Of a DNA stretch of 64,000 nt, positions 1 through 13,300 are shown one piece after another (position 1 is the first letter of the stretch; each line of letters begins with the position of its first letter). The stretch spans positions 41,499,554-41,563,553 of the forward strand of contig CM036243.1 of assembly GCA_020698575.1 (NCBI GenBank), given 5' to 3'. The notes under the pieces were generated by a model. That model saw only the letters and a list, made by a program, of their open reading frames with translations. It had not been told where the DNA came from and made no database searches. A program made the translations under genes and the position numbers. This DNA comes from Bostrychus sinensis. Its lineage: Eukaryota; Chordata; Actinopteri; Gobiiformes; Eleotridae.

Positions 1-279
1 ATCTGCTCCAAATTAAAAGCTGAAAAATATTTCTGCACTGTTGGATCTTAAGGAGGTTCTAAGTAGAGCTTCAAAATGCAAAAAGAAGAAATGGGATTGA
101 AAAAAAAAGAGTAAGCAATTTATTGCAAACAACAATTAAACCGAAATAGTCCCTAACCCCATACCCAGAATATGAGCACAACTCTCCTCCATATTTGTAT
201 TCTACTGGCTCATCTCAGCTGTGTCAAACTAAATGAGGCCATACACAACCACAGAACTCAGCAGCAGCCTCCTGTCACC

Positions 280-438
280 TGTGGAGTCAGTGAAGCCCCG
301 CCCACCTGGCCCTCAGCCCCGCCCACCTGGCCCTCAGCCAATCCAGGTGCAGCTCTGAGTCACTCCAGGAATGAACACACAAACAAACCTTTTCCTTCAG
401 TCGCACACTTTTCTCTGGGACACTTTGGATCCACTCAG
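280..438 (+). promoter_or_regulatory. Promoter-like module 1 with putative first exon end
   Basis: Two GC boxes (GCCCCGCCCA at 295-304 and 316-325), a CCAAT box (338-342) and a perfect AP-1 site (TGAGTCA, 356-362) lie within 70 bp. About 75 bp further on is a good splice donor, CAG|GTTTGA at 438/439. The module recurs at 2880-3019 and in both duplicated copies at 58.6 and 61.2 kb. A GC/CCAAT/AP-1 cluster upstream of an immune gene fits a housekeeping or inducible TATA-less promoter. The start site is not proven. Confidence 0.5.
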
Positions 439-477
439 GTTTGACTCAGTTTGATTATTTTCAACACCGCTCTGCTC

Positions 478-600
478 TGGGTTTAGTCCTGGGTTTAGTT
501 CTGACTTTAGACCTGGTTTAGTCTTGGTTTAGTCCAGGTTTAGTTCAGGCCTGAGTTAGTCCTGGTTTATTTCCTGGTTCTAGGCCTTGTTAAATCCTGG
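478..600 (+). repeat. Degenerate 11-bp repeat cluster (TGGTTTAGTCC orientation)
   Basis: Imperfect copies of TGGTTTAGTCC follow the first putative splice donor (for example around 515-545). The same cluster recurs at 3057-3160, 32512-32570, 58787-58905 and 61392-61490. It is the reverse complement of the unit forming the 5-kb array at the gene's 3' end and the same strand as the array at 37.95-43.60 kb. Confidence 0.75.
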
Positions 601-1769
601 GTTTAGTCTTAGTTTGATCAGGTTTTTAATGACTTTTATAAATGTTTGGTGTCTGTTTAATGAGGGTCAGTGCTGTTTAAGTTAAATCTAGTCCTGGGTT
701 TATTTCTGACTTTTCTGATTTGATTTAATCTTGATTTAGACCAACTTTGATTTAATCCTGGTTTATTTCCTGGTTCTAGGCCTCATTAACATTTGGGTTT
801 AATCCTCATTTATCCTGGATTTTATTTGTTTTTATTGTTTTGTAACATTGGTCTAAACTTTTAATCACAGTTGAGTCTTGTTTTATTCCATTTTTCTTCC
901 TAATCTGTGCTGGTGTAGATTTGTGTGTTTAGCTGCAGAGACTGCCCTGTGGCTGTAGAGGGCAGTGTAGGACAGAGCTGCTGTTTGTAAACCTATCAAA
1001 GAATTATTTTACTTTTATGACCATTACAAAACTACACTAATGTTAATTTAGTGAACTTTTCCAATGCAATGATCAAATCTTTTACTGAACAGATTTTGTA
1101 AGACTCATGAAGAGTTAGAGCAGAAACTGCTCTGTGTTTAGAATTTATGTTTCTGTGTCCACTTTTACAGACAGAAACAACTTCAGGGAAGGTTATTTTA
1201 TTTAGAAATGAACCCATTGTAAATGACAAATGGATAAATAGTTATTTTGTTTACATGTCTTATATAATACATTTTTATTATATGTCATTATTTATTTATA
1301 AATCAGTTTCAGTCCCATCACAGTGTTTTATAATAATTTATATTTTATGTATTTATTTACCTTAAACAACTTCAAATATCTGCTGAAATCCTTTTTTTTT
1401 TTACTGAATTTCTAAGACAAACAAATCACAGATACAACACATTTACTCTGGGTTTGGTAACATGTCTCTGTTTGAACTGCAGTCTTCAAACTCACCACCA
1501 GATGCCGCCAAAGGACTGAATGTAATATTTTTACACTATGTTCTTGATGATTGATGAACTGATGATGAAAAACATCTTTATTTTATGAGTCTATAGTTTT
1601 ATCACCTTTTACACAGTAATTGTTTCATTTATGAGCTTTTACATTTTAATTTTTATACATCCTGTGTACATTTGTGTAAAAAAAAAATTTTCCATTTGGT
1701 GATTGTTTTAGAGCTTGGGGCATGAACTCTTGCAGAAAATTTTCTTTTTAGCCAAATTTTTGAAATCCA
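600..1769. other. AT-rich intron/leader DNA, nothing recognised
   Basis: AT-rich sequence with short T runs and more TTTAGTC-like fragments. No open frame has family resemblance. It recurs almost unchanged in the duplicated copy at 58.9-60.1 kb. Confidence 0.5.
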
Positions 1770-2850
1770 ATGCTTTTTAACCTCCCATGTCATTTAGACT
1801 GTATTTATGAAATTTTCACCCTTTTGTGACCCCTGTGTACAAAAATATACGTGTTCAAAAAATGCTATAAAATCATCATACATCAGTATTTTTTACAGCT
1901 TTTTGTTTTGCATACACCTCTTAAACTACTTGAAATTTGCCCAAAACTACCAAAAATCAAACCATTTTATGACTTTTAACCCTTTAAATGCCATTTCATT
2001 ATATGATTTTTGTAATTACAAAAAAACAAAAACAATTATTTTCCAAATAATATTTAATAGAGTGTTTGAGCTTTGGTGGTGATCAGAGTCTTGGCTGTGT
2101 CAAAGATGAGCAGCAACATTGATTTGACTGCATTCATATTTTTTATGTAGAGGCAGAAACTTTCTTTCAAAATCTTAGAAGCAAAAAACTGCCACATTGA
2201 CTTCCATTAAAACCTTTTTTTTATCCCCATGGCAATGCAGTATAAAATAATTAAATCTGCAACATTAGAATTTTATTTTGAAGAAAAATTGTGAAATTTA
2301 ACATTTTTCCTGTATTTTTCCAGACTTGACTTTTTTCCCAGTGTAGACCAACGCATGAATTTTTCCCATGGAATAAAATGGGGCCATGTGATTATGGGTA
2401 AAAGGTCAAAAAGGTTAAATCTGGTGAAAAAATTTAAAAATGTCAAATTTTCACTATTTCTCTTTAATGCTGACAATGCAGAATTAATAATTTTATACTG
2501 CAATGCCAGTGGGATTAGAAAATGTTTTTTAATGAAAGTGAATGGGGAAGTTTTGGCTGCTAAGATTCTGAAAGAAAGTTTCTGCCTCTACATAAAAAAA
2601 AAATAATGCCATCAAATCAATTTAGCTGTTCATCTTCAACACATCCAAGACTCTAATCACCACCAAAGCCCACACCTCTACTATTTATTAATTGGAAAAT
2701 AATGAATTTTGTGTTATTTTTATGTGAAAAATTCTAAATTATGCAGAAAAAAATATTGATGATTGTATAGTACTTTTTGAGTGCATACATTTTTGTACAT
2801 GAGGGTCACGAACGGTGCAAAATTTGAGGGCAGCACAAAGGTTAAAAACT
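1770..2850. mobile_element. Foldback (long inverted-repeat) element
   Basis: The left arm (about 1800-2330) and right arm (about 2345-2850) are imperfect reverse complements. For example the track around 2140-2170 (ATGTAGAGGCAGAAACTTTC) reappears inverted around 2575-2595, and the stretch about 2075-2115 reappears inverted near 2640-2665. It carries no transposase. It probably is a non-autonomous DNA element that sits in the leader region, and it is shared by both duplicated copies (second at about 60.1-61.18 kb). Ends and target duplication are not clear. Confidence 0.6.
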
Positions 2851-2879
2851 TTATTACCATTTTCCTACAGAGATCCAGC

Positions 2880-3019
2880 CACACACCTGGCCCTCAGCCC
2901 CGCCCACCTGGCCCTCAGCCAATCCAGGTGCAGCTCTGAGTCACTCCAGGAAGGAACACACAAACAAACCTTTTCCTTCAGTCGCACACTTTTCTCTGGG
3001 ACACTTTGGATCCACTCAG
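2880..3019 (+). promoter_or_regulatory. Promoter-like module 2 (duplicate of module 1)
   Basis: This repeats module 1: GC box 2897-2906, CCAAT 2919-2923, AP-1 site 2937-2943 and the donor CAG|GTTTGA at 3019/3020. It lies about 1.2 kb before the putative NLR start codon, closer than module 1. It could be an alternative promoter and first exon. The similarity continues downstream through the 11-mer cluster and then diverges. Confidence 0.5.
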
Positions 3020-3917
3020 GTTTGACTCAGTTTGATTATTTTCAACACCGCTCTGCTCTGGGTTTAGTCCTGAGTTTAGTTCTGACTTTAGACCTGGTTT
3101 AGTCTTGGTTTAGTCCAGATTTAGTTCAGGCCTGAGTTAGTCCTGGTTTATTTCCTGGTTCTAGCCTCTGTTTATCTGGAGTTTAATCTTAGTTTGATGA
3201 GGTTTTGAATGACTTTAATCAATGTGATGAACATGTTTACCAGCTGTTGGTGCTCATTAAAGTCAAGTTTAGTCCTGAGTTCATTTCTGACTTTTCTGAT
3301 CTGATTGAATTGATGTAGACCAACTTTAGTTTGGAGCTGCCTTTTTATACTTTATTTAATCTTATTTAATCCAGATGTGGACCTGCTGTTTTTAATGTAG
3401 GATTTATTATTCTGGTTTTTAATGGTGGTTAGGTCCTGCCTCATGATTTTCCTCCTGTGCTGTTTTAGTTTTGTGTGTTTAATTGCAGTGACTGGCCTGT
3501 GGCTCCAGAGGGCAGTGTAGGGCAGATATGATGTGTGTCAGTGCATGAGGATTTATTTAAAGAACATTGTTGTGGTTACAGAGCAGTCCTAAAAAACTTA
3601 TTCAAACCACAAACAGCATCTCTACTAAATCTCTAATACTACATTTTACAAACTGTCCTGTCTTCACTTTTACTGATAAAATAACTGTTTTAAACCTTGG
3701 ACATTAACATCATTTTGTGCCTAACTTTAGCCTTGTTTGTTGATAACTCAAAATAAATTGTGCCTTTTCATGTTTTCCTTCTTATTAATGTAGTTAGTGT
3801 TGATGACTTGGTAGTAGTCCTGGTTAAATCCTGGGTTTGGCTCCAGAACTAATCCAGTTCTGGTTTACACTGTTTGGTTGCTTCTAATGTGGTCTAATCT
3901 GTTTTTGTTTCCTGTAG

Positions 3918-4103
3918 CGGCCCATGAGTCTGTAGACCCAAACCATACTTGTCCTGTCCCAGCAGACCCCTCCTGTTTCCACCTCCCACGGCGAGGACGA
4001 GGGGTTGGGCTTTTGGGAGGAAGAACAAGGTCCTGCCTATAGTCTTCAGTATTAACAGGCCCTCAGCTGAATCCTTGTGTATCCTGCCAGTGTCAAACTA
4101 CAG
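3918..4103 (+). other. Putative non-coding 5' UTR exon of the NLRC3-like gene
   Basis: Bounded by a pyrimidine-rich acceptor (CCTGTAG| at 3917) and a donor (CTACAG|GTAGCA at 4103). It contains stops in all useful frames, so it would be leader sequence. In the second duplicated copy the same acceptor reads TGTAAC (position 62251 is A instead of G), so either that copy lost the site or the exon is not used. Confidence 0.4.
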
Positions 4104-4239
4104 GTAGCACCTGATTTTCATCTTATTACAGTCATTAGTCCATAACTCTGACATGTGCTGCTGCTGGGAATGAATTATTGTAGCATCATCAACCATCTGA
4201 GCGTCAGATAGGGTCATTCTGTAGGTCTCTGGACTGAGC

Positions 4240-4310
4240 ATGGATCAGAGAGAGCACAGAGAGGACGGGGCCCCTCCCTCTAAAACCACTGACAGCCCCA
4301 AAGCTCAGAG
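4240..4310 (+). CDS. nlrc3-like: NLRC3-like exon 1: start codon and acidic N-terminus
   Basis: The ATG at 4240 opens MDQREHREDGAPPSKTTD, a form typical of fish NLRC3-like proteins (the acidic stretch followed by PPSKTT). The exon ends CAGAG|GTGAGA, leaving two bases for the next codon. The likely acceptor is CTGTAG| at 4224, so about 15 bases of leader precede the start. The same exon is unchanged at protein level in the second copy. Confidence 0.8.
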
Positions 4311-7300
4311 GTGAGATGAGGATCTGTTACGGTCCACCACTGTTCTCCAGGTCAGAGCTCAGCACTAAAACCACTGCACCATCTGTGTCCACAGACCTGC
4401 TCCTGGGACCAGAGGGCTCTCCTGCAGAAGTTATCGCTCCAAGGAATGGGGGATACATTTTAAAAGAGAACATGGTCCACAGTGAGTGGACTTTATTTTG
4501 ACAACTATTGCATGTTTTATGACTGAATTCATTTTTAGAATTTGACAAACACTTTAATAATATGAGTCTGGCTATGGTCTTAACTTCTCTCCTACAGCCC
4601 TAACTTTTTAGTCACACCTTTCGCACAAAAAAATGCACTAATAAAGACTGCCATAGAAAAATTATCTAATGGTCAATAATTCCAATTTTTTTTTTCATGG
4701 TTACAATGATTGACTTCAGTCCTCATCATACATAGCAAAATTTTATATTGTTTATGAAATTTAACCCCTTCAATTCCAGATTTTGTGATTATAAGTTGAT
4801 TTCAAATTATGGCAAAAATCACAAAAAAGATATATATTTTTTTCATTTCTGTAAATGCAAATTAGAATTTTTTTGTGGTGGATTATCAGAGCTTGGGCGT
4901 GTCAAAAATTGGCATCATGATTGATTTTATAAGATTTTAATTTTTTTGTGTAGTGGCAGATGAAACCTTTTTAGTCACACCTTTCATCTTAAGGCGCCAA
5001 AAATGCACTGCCATAGAAAAATTATATAATAGATAATTCAAAAGAAAGAAACAAAGGTAGGTAGATAGGACTGTATAAGATTACATTAAAATATAATATA
5101 TAAGAATTAGTTTAAAAACATGAAAAAATAAGAATAACCTGTGTTTCATTGATACTACATGTGTATCTCTGACTGAAGGGGAACAGTAACACTTTGTAGA
5201 AGAATAAATTGGAAATATTAAAAAACTTTAAACATAACAGTGCCATGTGTTTTACTGTTGACTGAAGTTTGTTTTCTTCTTTGTCTCAGGATCCACCAGA
5301 AACAAAATCCTTCTGAACCTGGTCCCAGCTGTGAGTCCCTCAGGAGTGACTGGTCTATGAGAGATCCATTAGACTTCAGGACAGAGCTGTGAGTTTTCAC
5401 CACTGTGCATTACAGAACATGTTAAAGAAAGAGTTTATTAATAAATATATATATAATAAATATAATAATCAATCACTACAAACAGAAATGAAAGAGTGGG
5501 TCATCAGTTTCTGTGGACAGGTCGTGTGTTTGCTGCAGCTGTGAGTCCAGAGGAGATCTGTGATGGAAGAATAAAAATGAGACATGGAAATGAACCAGAA
5601 ATCAGTCAGAACATGTGAAATGTGTGATTATTGTAGGACCTCACAGTTTTTCAACTAAAGTAAATCAGTGACCTGCCACAGAAAATGAGAACAAAAGAGA
5701 ACTGCAGTTTACTGAGAGCAGTGCTATTTTTACTGGGAATCTAAAATAAATCATCAAATGTACTTAGTAATCTCTAAATCAGGGGCGTCAGAGGTACGGC
5801 CCGACCTTTCTATCCAGCCTGCAAGACAATTCCTAATTCCTATTAATGTTTCTCTTGGTTTTACCGCTAGAACTACGAGTCACATAATGCAGTGTAACAG
5901 CTCCGCAGCACGCCACCCCTCCCCCGCTGCTGCTGCCACTGTGACTTGTCTCCATCTCCAACAGAGCTGCTCTGCGGATGGGCTTCAGAAAGACTTTACC
6001 CTGAAATAAATGAGCAGAGGAGAAGTGAAAAGTGAGAGCAGGACTTTTAAATTCACTTGGAAGAAGCAAGAGCTGGGCTAAATGTGGAGCTAATGTAGAG
6101 CTAATGTAGAGCTAATGTAGAGCTAATGTAGAGCTAATGTGGAGCTAATGTAGAGCTAATGTAGAGCTAATGTGGAGCTAATGTAGAGCTAATGTGGCCA
6201 CAGGCTCAGGAAAGAATATAAACACGCTCTGGACAAGTTAAATATTTTATTCACGAGATGAAAATATATTCATGAATTGAATATTCAATTCATAAAAAAT
6301 AAATGCTCATTTTGACTTTGATAGCAGCAACAGGTCTCAAATGTGGGAAAATGACAGCTTCCTGCTTCCTAAAAAAAAACAGGACTGAGCATTTTACAAC
6401 AAAATAGATTGTCCACAATTCAGCAACAAGACTAGGAATAAAACATGCATTTTAATATTTTTATTAGTAATAGATTTATTGGTTGCTGTGATCTTCTGGC
6501 CTTGGCCTTGAGCAGGGCTGCACTAAAAATGTTTTTGAGACAAGCTACTCATCAAATTTTAAAAGTAAGAGTAATATGTCAGCACCTGTTATGTTAAAAT
6601 ATAAATACCATTTTTATGAAATTTTGCAAAGCATATTACACAGTGTCCAAAAAACACTTCAAAAGTAAAGTGATACCATTTAAATGTACGTTTTTAAACT
6701 ATAATTTCTTTATTTATGTTATGTTCGATCCGCAACCTACTTTGGTCTCGAACCATGAACTGAGTTTGACACCACTGCCTTAAATAATATGAAACTATTT
6801 CTTCATGGTGTGAAGTTATTATTAAGTGTACTTAAAAACCCTGAACCTGAGAGGCAGATTTATGTCTTCTATCACCACGAAAGCATCAATAATTTTAACT
6901 ATAAAATCTGTTATAAAAAGAGCCAAAGATAAAAACACAGGAAGCAGATGGCTCAATACATTTGATCTAACTTCCTAAATAACTAATGACAAACTAAACT
7001 AAAAACAAAATATCTATAACTAACTGCTCTATCTTTCATCCACAGATCCACCCCTGAGCTCTCCGTTGGTCGACTGATTGGATTCTTTGAGAAACCTGCT
7101 GCACAGTAAGTCAACGTCTGCCACTTTGGAATCACAAACATGAACCTGGAGCTATAAGCTCCAGCCTGCATCAGCTCTTCTACTTTTATAAAGACAGCTG
7201 TCCCATAACACCTGAGAGAGAAAGCAGGATGAAAATAAAAGGTTATGTTGCTGTGGTTCTGTGGAGTGAGATACGAGCCTGAGACAGGGATTTCCTTCAG

Positions 7301-10300
7301 AGACTCGCTCTAATTATCACACAAAAACAAGAAATAACACTAAACACAATGGGATTATTAACAAGACATAAAGGACTTTAACTTTAACGTAGGCTGAGTT
7401 GTGCTGTTGGATCAGACGTTATTGCACACTTCCCATGATGGCAATTTGCAGTGGAACACACTTTGTTTAGACGCATGAATAGAGCGATCTGTTGGTGTGA
7501 ACACAGGATAACGGTCCACCACTGTTCTCCAGGTCAAAGCTCAGCACTAAAACCACTGCACCATCTGTGTCCACAGACCTGCTCCTGGGACCAGAGGGCT
7601 CTCCTGCAGAAGTGATCGCTCCAAGGAATGGTGGGATCATTTTAAAAGAGAACATGGTCCACAGTGAGTCAGATTCACAACACTTTTACTTTATTTTGAC
7701 AACTATTGTATGTTTTAGTCTCATTAGTCTTTATTTAACTGTGTCTGTCCAGTATTTACAGAACTCAATGAACAATAGAAAATATTCTAACAATAATGAA
7801 AAATAACAAATGGTGACTTCTGTTCTTTTAAATCACGAAAATCTGAGTAACGTTCCATGTTTAGTGAAGATCCTCAGTAACATTATTAGTTGGAACCAGA
7901 CAAACAGTGATCTTCTAACTCAAAGAAACAAGTGTTAAAAACTGTCAGAAAAACACAAACTCTCATCACTGATCACACAGTGTTGTATCTGTCTGACTTG
8001 TGTGGTTATATTTGTTCTGAATGCTTTGTTTGTGTGATTTAAAGTTTTAAACAGATCTTTTCTTTTATTAAATAAACCAGGATCCAGCACAGAGCAGAGT
8101 CTGAACCAGGCCCCAGCTGTGAGTCCTTCAGCAGTGAACGGTCTATGGATAAACCAATAGGATTTAAAAGAGAGACAGAGAAACAGAGTTCAGTGAAGCA
8201 GAAGAGAAGGTAGAGCTGACTTTCATTTATCAGAGCAAGAATATTAAGAAGCAGCATTTACATTGCCTGGAAATTCCAGACTCACCTCTGTACCAGTGGA
8301 TGAGTCTGGTCGCCTTACAATCAATTCGATTTCTAGGGCGGAGCAAACCCGAATTAACGAACAGCGGCGTTAGCCAATCAGAAAATGGCGGACGTGACGT
8401 TAACAAAGCGACAACAAAGTAAGAAAGTAAACAAACGGAGTGAAGCCACGAGGGAGGAACGAGGGAGTTATTTCAACATTACCGTACCATACGCTGACTG
8501 AAACTAACTCTCGCTCCTCGGTCGCCATCTTTATTGTTGTCTGCGAGGAGACGCGTACGAGTGACGCTGCTCGCGAAGAACACGTGACTTAAATAAACCA
8601 ATCAAAATGCACGGTACGCTTGGGATTTGAGTAAACCACTGCGGACGGCGGTGACCAGACTGATATGTCTCTGTAGAATAACACAGAGACATCAGTCTGG
8701 AGTTTCCAGGCAAGCATTTACTGTGTATTTAATAAAGTAAATGTTCTTTTCCACAGAGAGAAGCTTCATGTGGACTCAGTATTTAAGGTCTGCTCTCACT
8801 CTGTTTTTATTTCTGTCATTTCCATTTTTGTTGCTGGGTGTAATGTTTTTTGGTGACAGAGAAAGAACAAACTCCAAACTCCCCTGTGTTATTCTGATAG
8901 GACAGAGAGGTTTTAATCTCAGATACTTGTAGCCAATCACATGAGGTTTCCAACAAGGGGCGGCTCTCACAGATATCATTTCAATGTGTCATGGCACTCA
9001 GTGACCAGCAGATGTCACCCCGCTTAACTTCTTCTTCATTTGTCTCATAATCTGATCACATGTGTGTAACTGTTCCATTATATACTAACTACAAACTAAA
9101 GCATTAACAGATCCAATATAGTTGTACCCAGAGATCTGAAAATTGGCACAGTTGTTTTTGACAAGTAAGGCCATGACTGTAGTGAATTTCAAAAGCCAAC
9201 TGTGAAGTAAGTCCTTGGTAGGTCCTTTTTAATTTCAATCTAATTTTTGATATCACTCTTCTGGTGCAGATCTTAAGACACTAGAAGGTCTAAGCTTTCA
9301 AATGATGGATCACAAGCTTTTTGGGCAGAATTTGCTTTCTTCAAAAAACTTTTTTAATTTGGAAAACTTGCAATCCAAAAACAAAAGACGTGGTAAGGTA
9401 ATGTTAGTTGGATTTGAAGACTCTAGAGTTCAAGTCGTAGACACTTCAATGTTCATAAAAGGAGATGGTTTTATGTAGATCTGAGCACTGACTGCATTTG
9501 TGTTGTTTATAATGTATCTGTTCAGCTTCTGGAGAAGGACATCTTCACTTTTGTCAAGAAGGAGCTGAAGAAGCTCCACAAGGTTCTGAGTACAGATTAC
9601 CCAGAATGCTTAGAGCCTCTGAAGGATGAGGATGAAGAGCAGAGGAGCAGCAGTGAGGCTTTTCTGAAGATCACACTGAACTTCCTGAGGAGGATGAAGC
9701 AGAAGGAGCTGGCTGAGCGTCTGTGGAGCAGTAGGACCATTTAACACATTTAACAAGGTGCTCACAGTCATTTTATATTCTCTGAGACTCATGGCTTTAT
9801 CTGTTGTCTTCATTCAGGGAGTTATTCTGGAGTTTGTCAGAGTAAACTGAAGTCTAACCTGCAGCAGAAGTGTCAGTGTGTGTTTGAGGGCATCGCTAAA
9901 GCAGGAAACCCCACCCTTCTGAACCAGATCTACACAGAGCTCTACATCACAGAGGGAGGGCCTTCAGAGGTCAACCAGGAACATGAGGTCAGACAGATCG
10001 AAACAGCCTCCAGGAAACCAGGCAGACCAGAGACAGCCATCACATGTGAAGACATCTTTAAAGGCCCAGCTGACACAGATGGACCAATCAGAACAGTGCT
10101 GACAAAGGGAGTGGCTGGCATCGGGAAAACAGTGCTCACTCAGAAGTTCAGTCTGGACTGGGCTGAAGGCAAAGCCAACCAGGACATACATCTGCTGTTC
10201 CCGTTCACTTTCAGAGCACTCAATGTGCTGAAAGAGAGAAGCTTCAGCTTGGAGCAACTGGTTCATCACTTCTTTACTCAAACTAATACAGAACTCTGTA

Positions 10301-13300
10301 GCTTTGAAGACCTCCAGGTGGTCTTCATCTTTGACGGTCTGGACGAGTGCAGACTTCCTCTGGACTTCACCAAAACCAAGGCCCTGACTGACACCACAGA
10401 GTCCAGCTCAGTGGATGTGCTGCTGGTAAACCTCATCAGTGGGACCCTGCTTCCCTCCGCTCGCCTCTGGATAACCACACGACCCGCGGCGGCCAATCAG
10501 ATCCCTGCTGAGTGTGTTTCTGTGGTGACAGAGGTCAGAGGGTTCACCGACCCACAGAAGGAGCAGTACTTCAGGAACAGGTTCAGAGATGAGGCCCACA
10601 CAATCATCTCCCACATCAGGACGTCCCGAAGCCTCCACATCATGTGCCACATGCCAGTCTTCTGCTGGATCCTCTCCACAGTCCTGGAGCATGTGTTGAA
10701 AACCAGAGAGAGAGGAGAGCTGCCCAAGACCCTGACTCAGATGTACATCCACTTCCTGGTGGTTCAGGCCAAAGTCAAGAACATCAAGTATGAAGGAGGA
10801 TCTGAGACAGACCCACACTGGAGTCCAGAGACCAGGAAGATGGTGGAGTCTCTGGGAAAACTGGCCTTTGAGCAGCTGCAGAAAGGAAACCTGATCTTCT
10901 ACGAGTCAGACCTGAGCGAGTGTGGCCTGGAGCCCACAGCGGCCTCAGTGTACTCTGGAGTGTTCACACAGGTCTTTAGAGAGGAGCCAGGCCTGTACCA
11001 GGACAAGGTCTACTGCTTCATCCATCTGAGTGTCCAGGAGTTTCTGGCTGCTCTTCACGTCCATCAGACCTTTGTCAGCACTGGGACCAACCTGCTCTCA
11101 ACAAAAACCCAGAAGAATGATGTGGTAGATTTTCACCAGACAGCTGTGGACCAGGCCTTACAGAGTCCAAATGGACACCTGGACTTGTTCCTCCGCTTCC
11201 TCCTGGGTCTTTCACTGCCGACCAATCAGAGCCTTCTACAAGGTCTGCTGACACAGACAGGAAGTAGCTCCCAGACCAATCAGAAAACAGCTGAGTACAT
11301 CAAGAAGAAGATGAGTGAGGATGTGTCTGCAGAGAGAAGCATCAGCCTGCTCCACTGTCTGAATGAACTGAATGACCGTTCTCTGGTGGAGCAGATCCAA
11401 CAGTACCTGAGTTCAGGACGTCTGTCTGAAGGTGGACTGTCTCCTGCTCAGTGGTCAGCTCTGGCCTTCATCTTACTGTCATCAGAAGAAGATTTGGACG
11501 TGTTTGAGCTGAACAAATACTGTGCTTCAGAGGAGGCTCTCCTGAGGCTGCTGCCAGTGGTCAAAGTCTCCAACAAAGCTCTGTGAGTACTGTTGGTTTT
11601 ACTGAATTGTATTTAAATAAACTTCTACAAATCAATATTTTCTCTCTAGAATAAGCATCTGTGGCCTGTCAGAGAGAAGCTGTGAAGCTCTGTCCTCAGT
11701 CCTCAGCTCCCAGTCCTCTAGTCTGAGAGTCCTGGACCTCAGTAACAACGACTTGAAGGACTCAGGGCTGGAGATGTTGTCTGTTGGACTGAAGAGTCCT
11801 CACTGTAAACTGGAACAGCTCAGGTTTGACTGTGTTTCATTTGTCTACAGCAGTTTTCCTCTGAAGTTTGTTTCTTATATACAGTATACTTTCACAACAT
11901 AATTCTTATGAATCGTCAAATATCAAATTAAAAACAAACGGTTTTCAACACCAAGTTCCCATCAGAATCTATAGGAAGCTAAAAGACGATGATCACTGCC
12001 TCAGAAACCCAGTGAAATCCATCATCAGCCTTTTATCTCCTGAAGCTGTCAGGATCCTGTGGAGGTCATGTGACTGAAACAGAGAAAAACAGAGAACTCA
12101 CCTGAATTTCCTTCAGGATCAATAAAGTATCTGTCTCTAATGTAAAGCTGCTGCGCTCTAAATGATCAAACATCTGACCCAGAAACAGTCCCAGGCTCTG
12201 ACTCAGACAAACCTCTGTTTATCATAGACTTTACCAAACCTCAGTGGGACAGGGTAAGATCAGAGCCATGAACAAGAGTCCAGTGTAAAGACTGAACACG
12301 TCTGTAAAACACTAGAAAACACACAGACTTACTCCTGTCTCTCTGTCCTCATCAGTCCATCAAACCAACCAAGCTCATTAAAAATGTCATGTGACCTGAC
12401 TTCTACATTCACTTCATGATCATGGGAACTTTATAAAAGCAACATTATATAAAGAAGAAAACAGAAGAAGTTTCAGTTTTTAAGCACATCAGTATTTTAG
12501 GTTGGTGAGCAGGAGGCAAAGGCCTGAAACATTTAAAGAGCAACTCACCCCTAAACCATTTTTTTAACCTGATCAGTTGTACAAACAGGGCTTTAGTGAT
12601 ACATCTCACTATTTTATAGTATTATGTTTGACCGTTTTGTAAAAATAGGTCTAAATTCACATTTTGTAGTGAAAACCTTCAGAGTGCTGCACTTGATTTG
12701 CAGGTGGGCCTCATCCAGACAGGTGAGTGGGGCGAGGGAGATGCGGGAAATCCTCAGAGGTGAGGTTGAGGGCCCACAGGTTGGGACAGGAGCACAGATG
12801 GGGTCAGCTAAGATCCAGTCGTCACTGGGACATCTGCCAGCAGCCAGGCATCTGAAACAGTCCCCACTCCCCCAGAGGGGAGCGGGAGAGAGGGACAACC
12901 TGTGAACAGCTATGAACTGATATGAGATATAGAATATTTGATAATATTAATGACTGTGATTTAAATGTCATTAAAAACACAAATTAGAGCAATATTAGGC
13001 TCATGTCCAAAACACAAAAGTCTGATTTAAGTCCACAGAAATCCTCCTGAGAGCAAACTACAGTAGAAAACCTGCAGACAATTTGGTGTAGGATTAAACA
13101 GAAATAAAATTAAATCTACAAAGACACAGCGCAGCTCCCTCTGACCTTCTCTGTTCTTCTCCATAAACATCCTCAAAGCAAACTCTGCATCTGTGGAACT
13201 CTTTCTTACCATGAAACCATTCTGCTGCTCACAAACGCTCACTTCTGCCTTTAGCCTATAGCTCCCACTGCTCTTTCCCATAACTCCAGTGTATGGCTCA

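Larger units (their letters stand above)
1..5673. repeat. 58-kb segmental duplication, copy A (cut by window start)
   Basis: Bases 1-5673 match bases 58291-64000 in the same orientation, with only scattered substitutions and short indels (net 36 bp longer in the second copy). Both copies carry two promoter-like modules, a foldback element, the 5' UTR exon and the first coding exons of an NLRC3-like gene. The match touches both window edges, so the true duplication is longer. The offset of about 58.3 kb suggests a tandem unit of that size holding one NLR gene. Seen directly; the tandem-cluster reading is inference. Confidence 0.93.

Noticed and set aside
172..444. 90-codon open frame covering promoter module 1 (also at 2815 and 58462)
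   Set aside because: It reads through GC boxes and the CCAAT/AP-1 cluster, and its frame changes between copies when the 22-bp GC-box unit varies. No protein features.
9942..10818. Several open frames on the minus strand over the NACHT exon
   Set aside because: They are shadows of the intact plus-strand NACHT frame, with no family resemblance of their own.
9880..11586. Treating the 568-codon open stretch as a complete single-exon gene
   Set aside because: It begins at a GTG within FISNA and ends past a clear splice donor. Upstream and downstream exons with matching phases show it is one exon of a longer gene.
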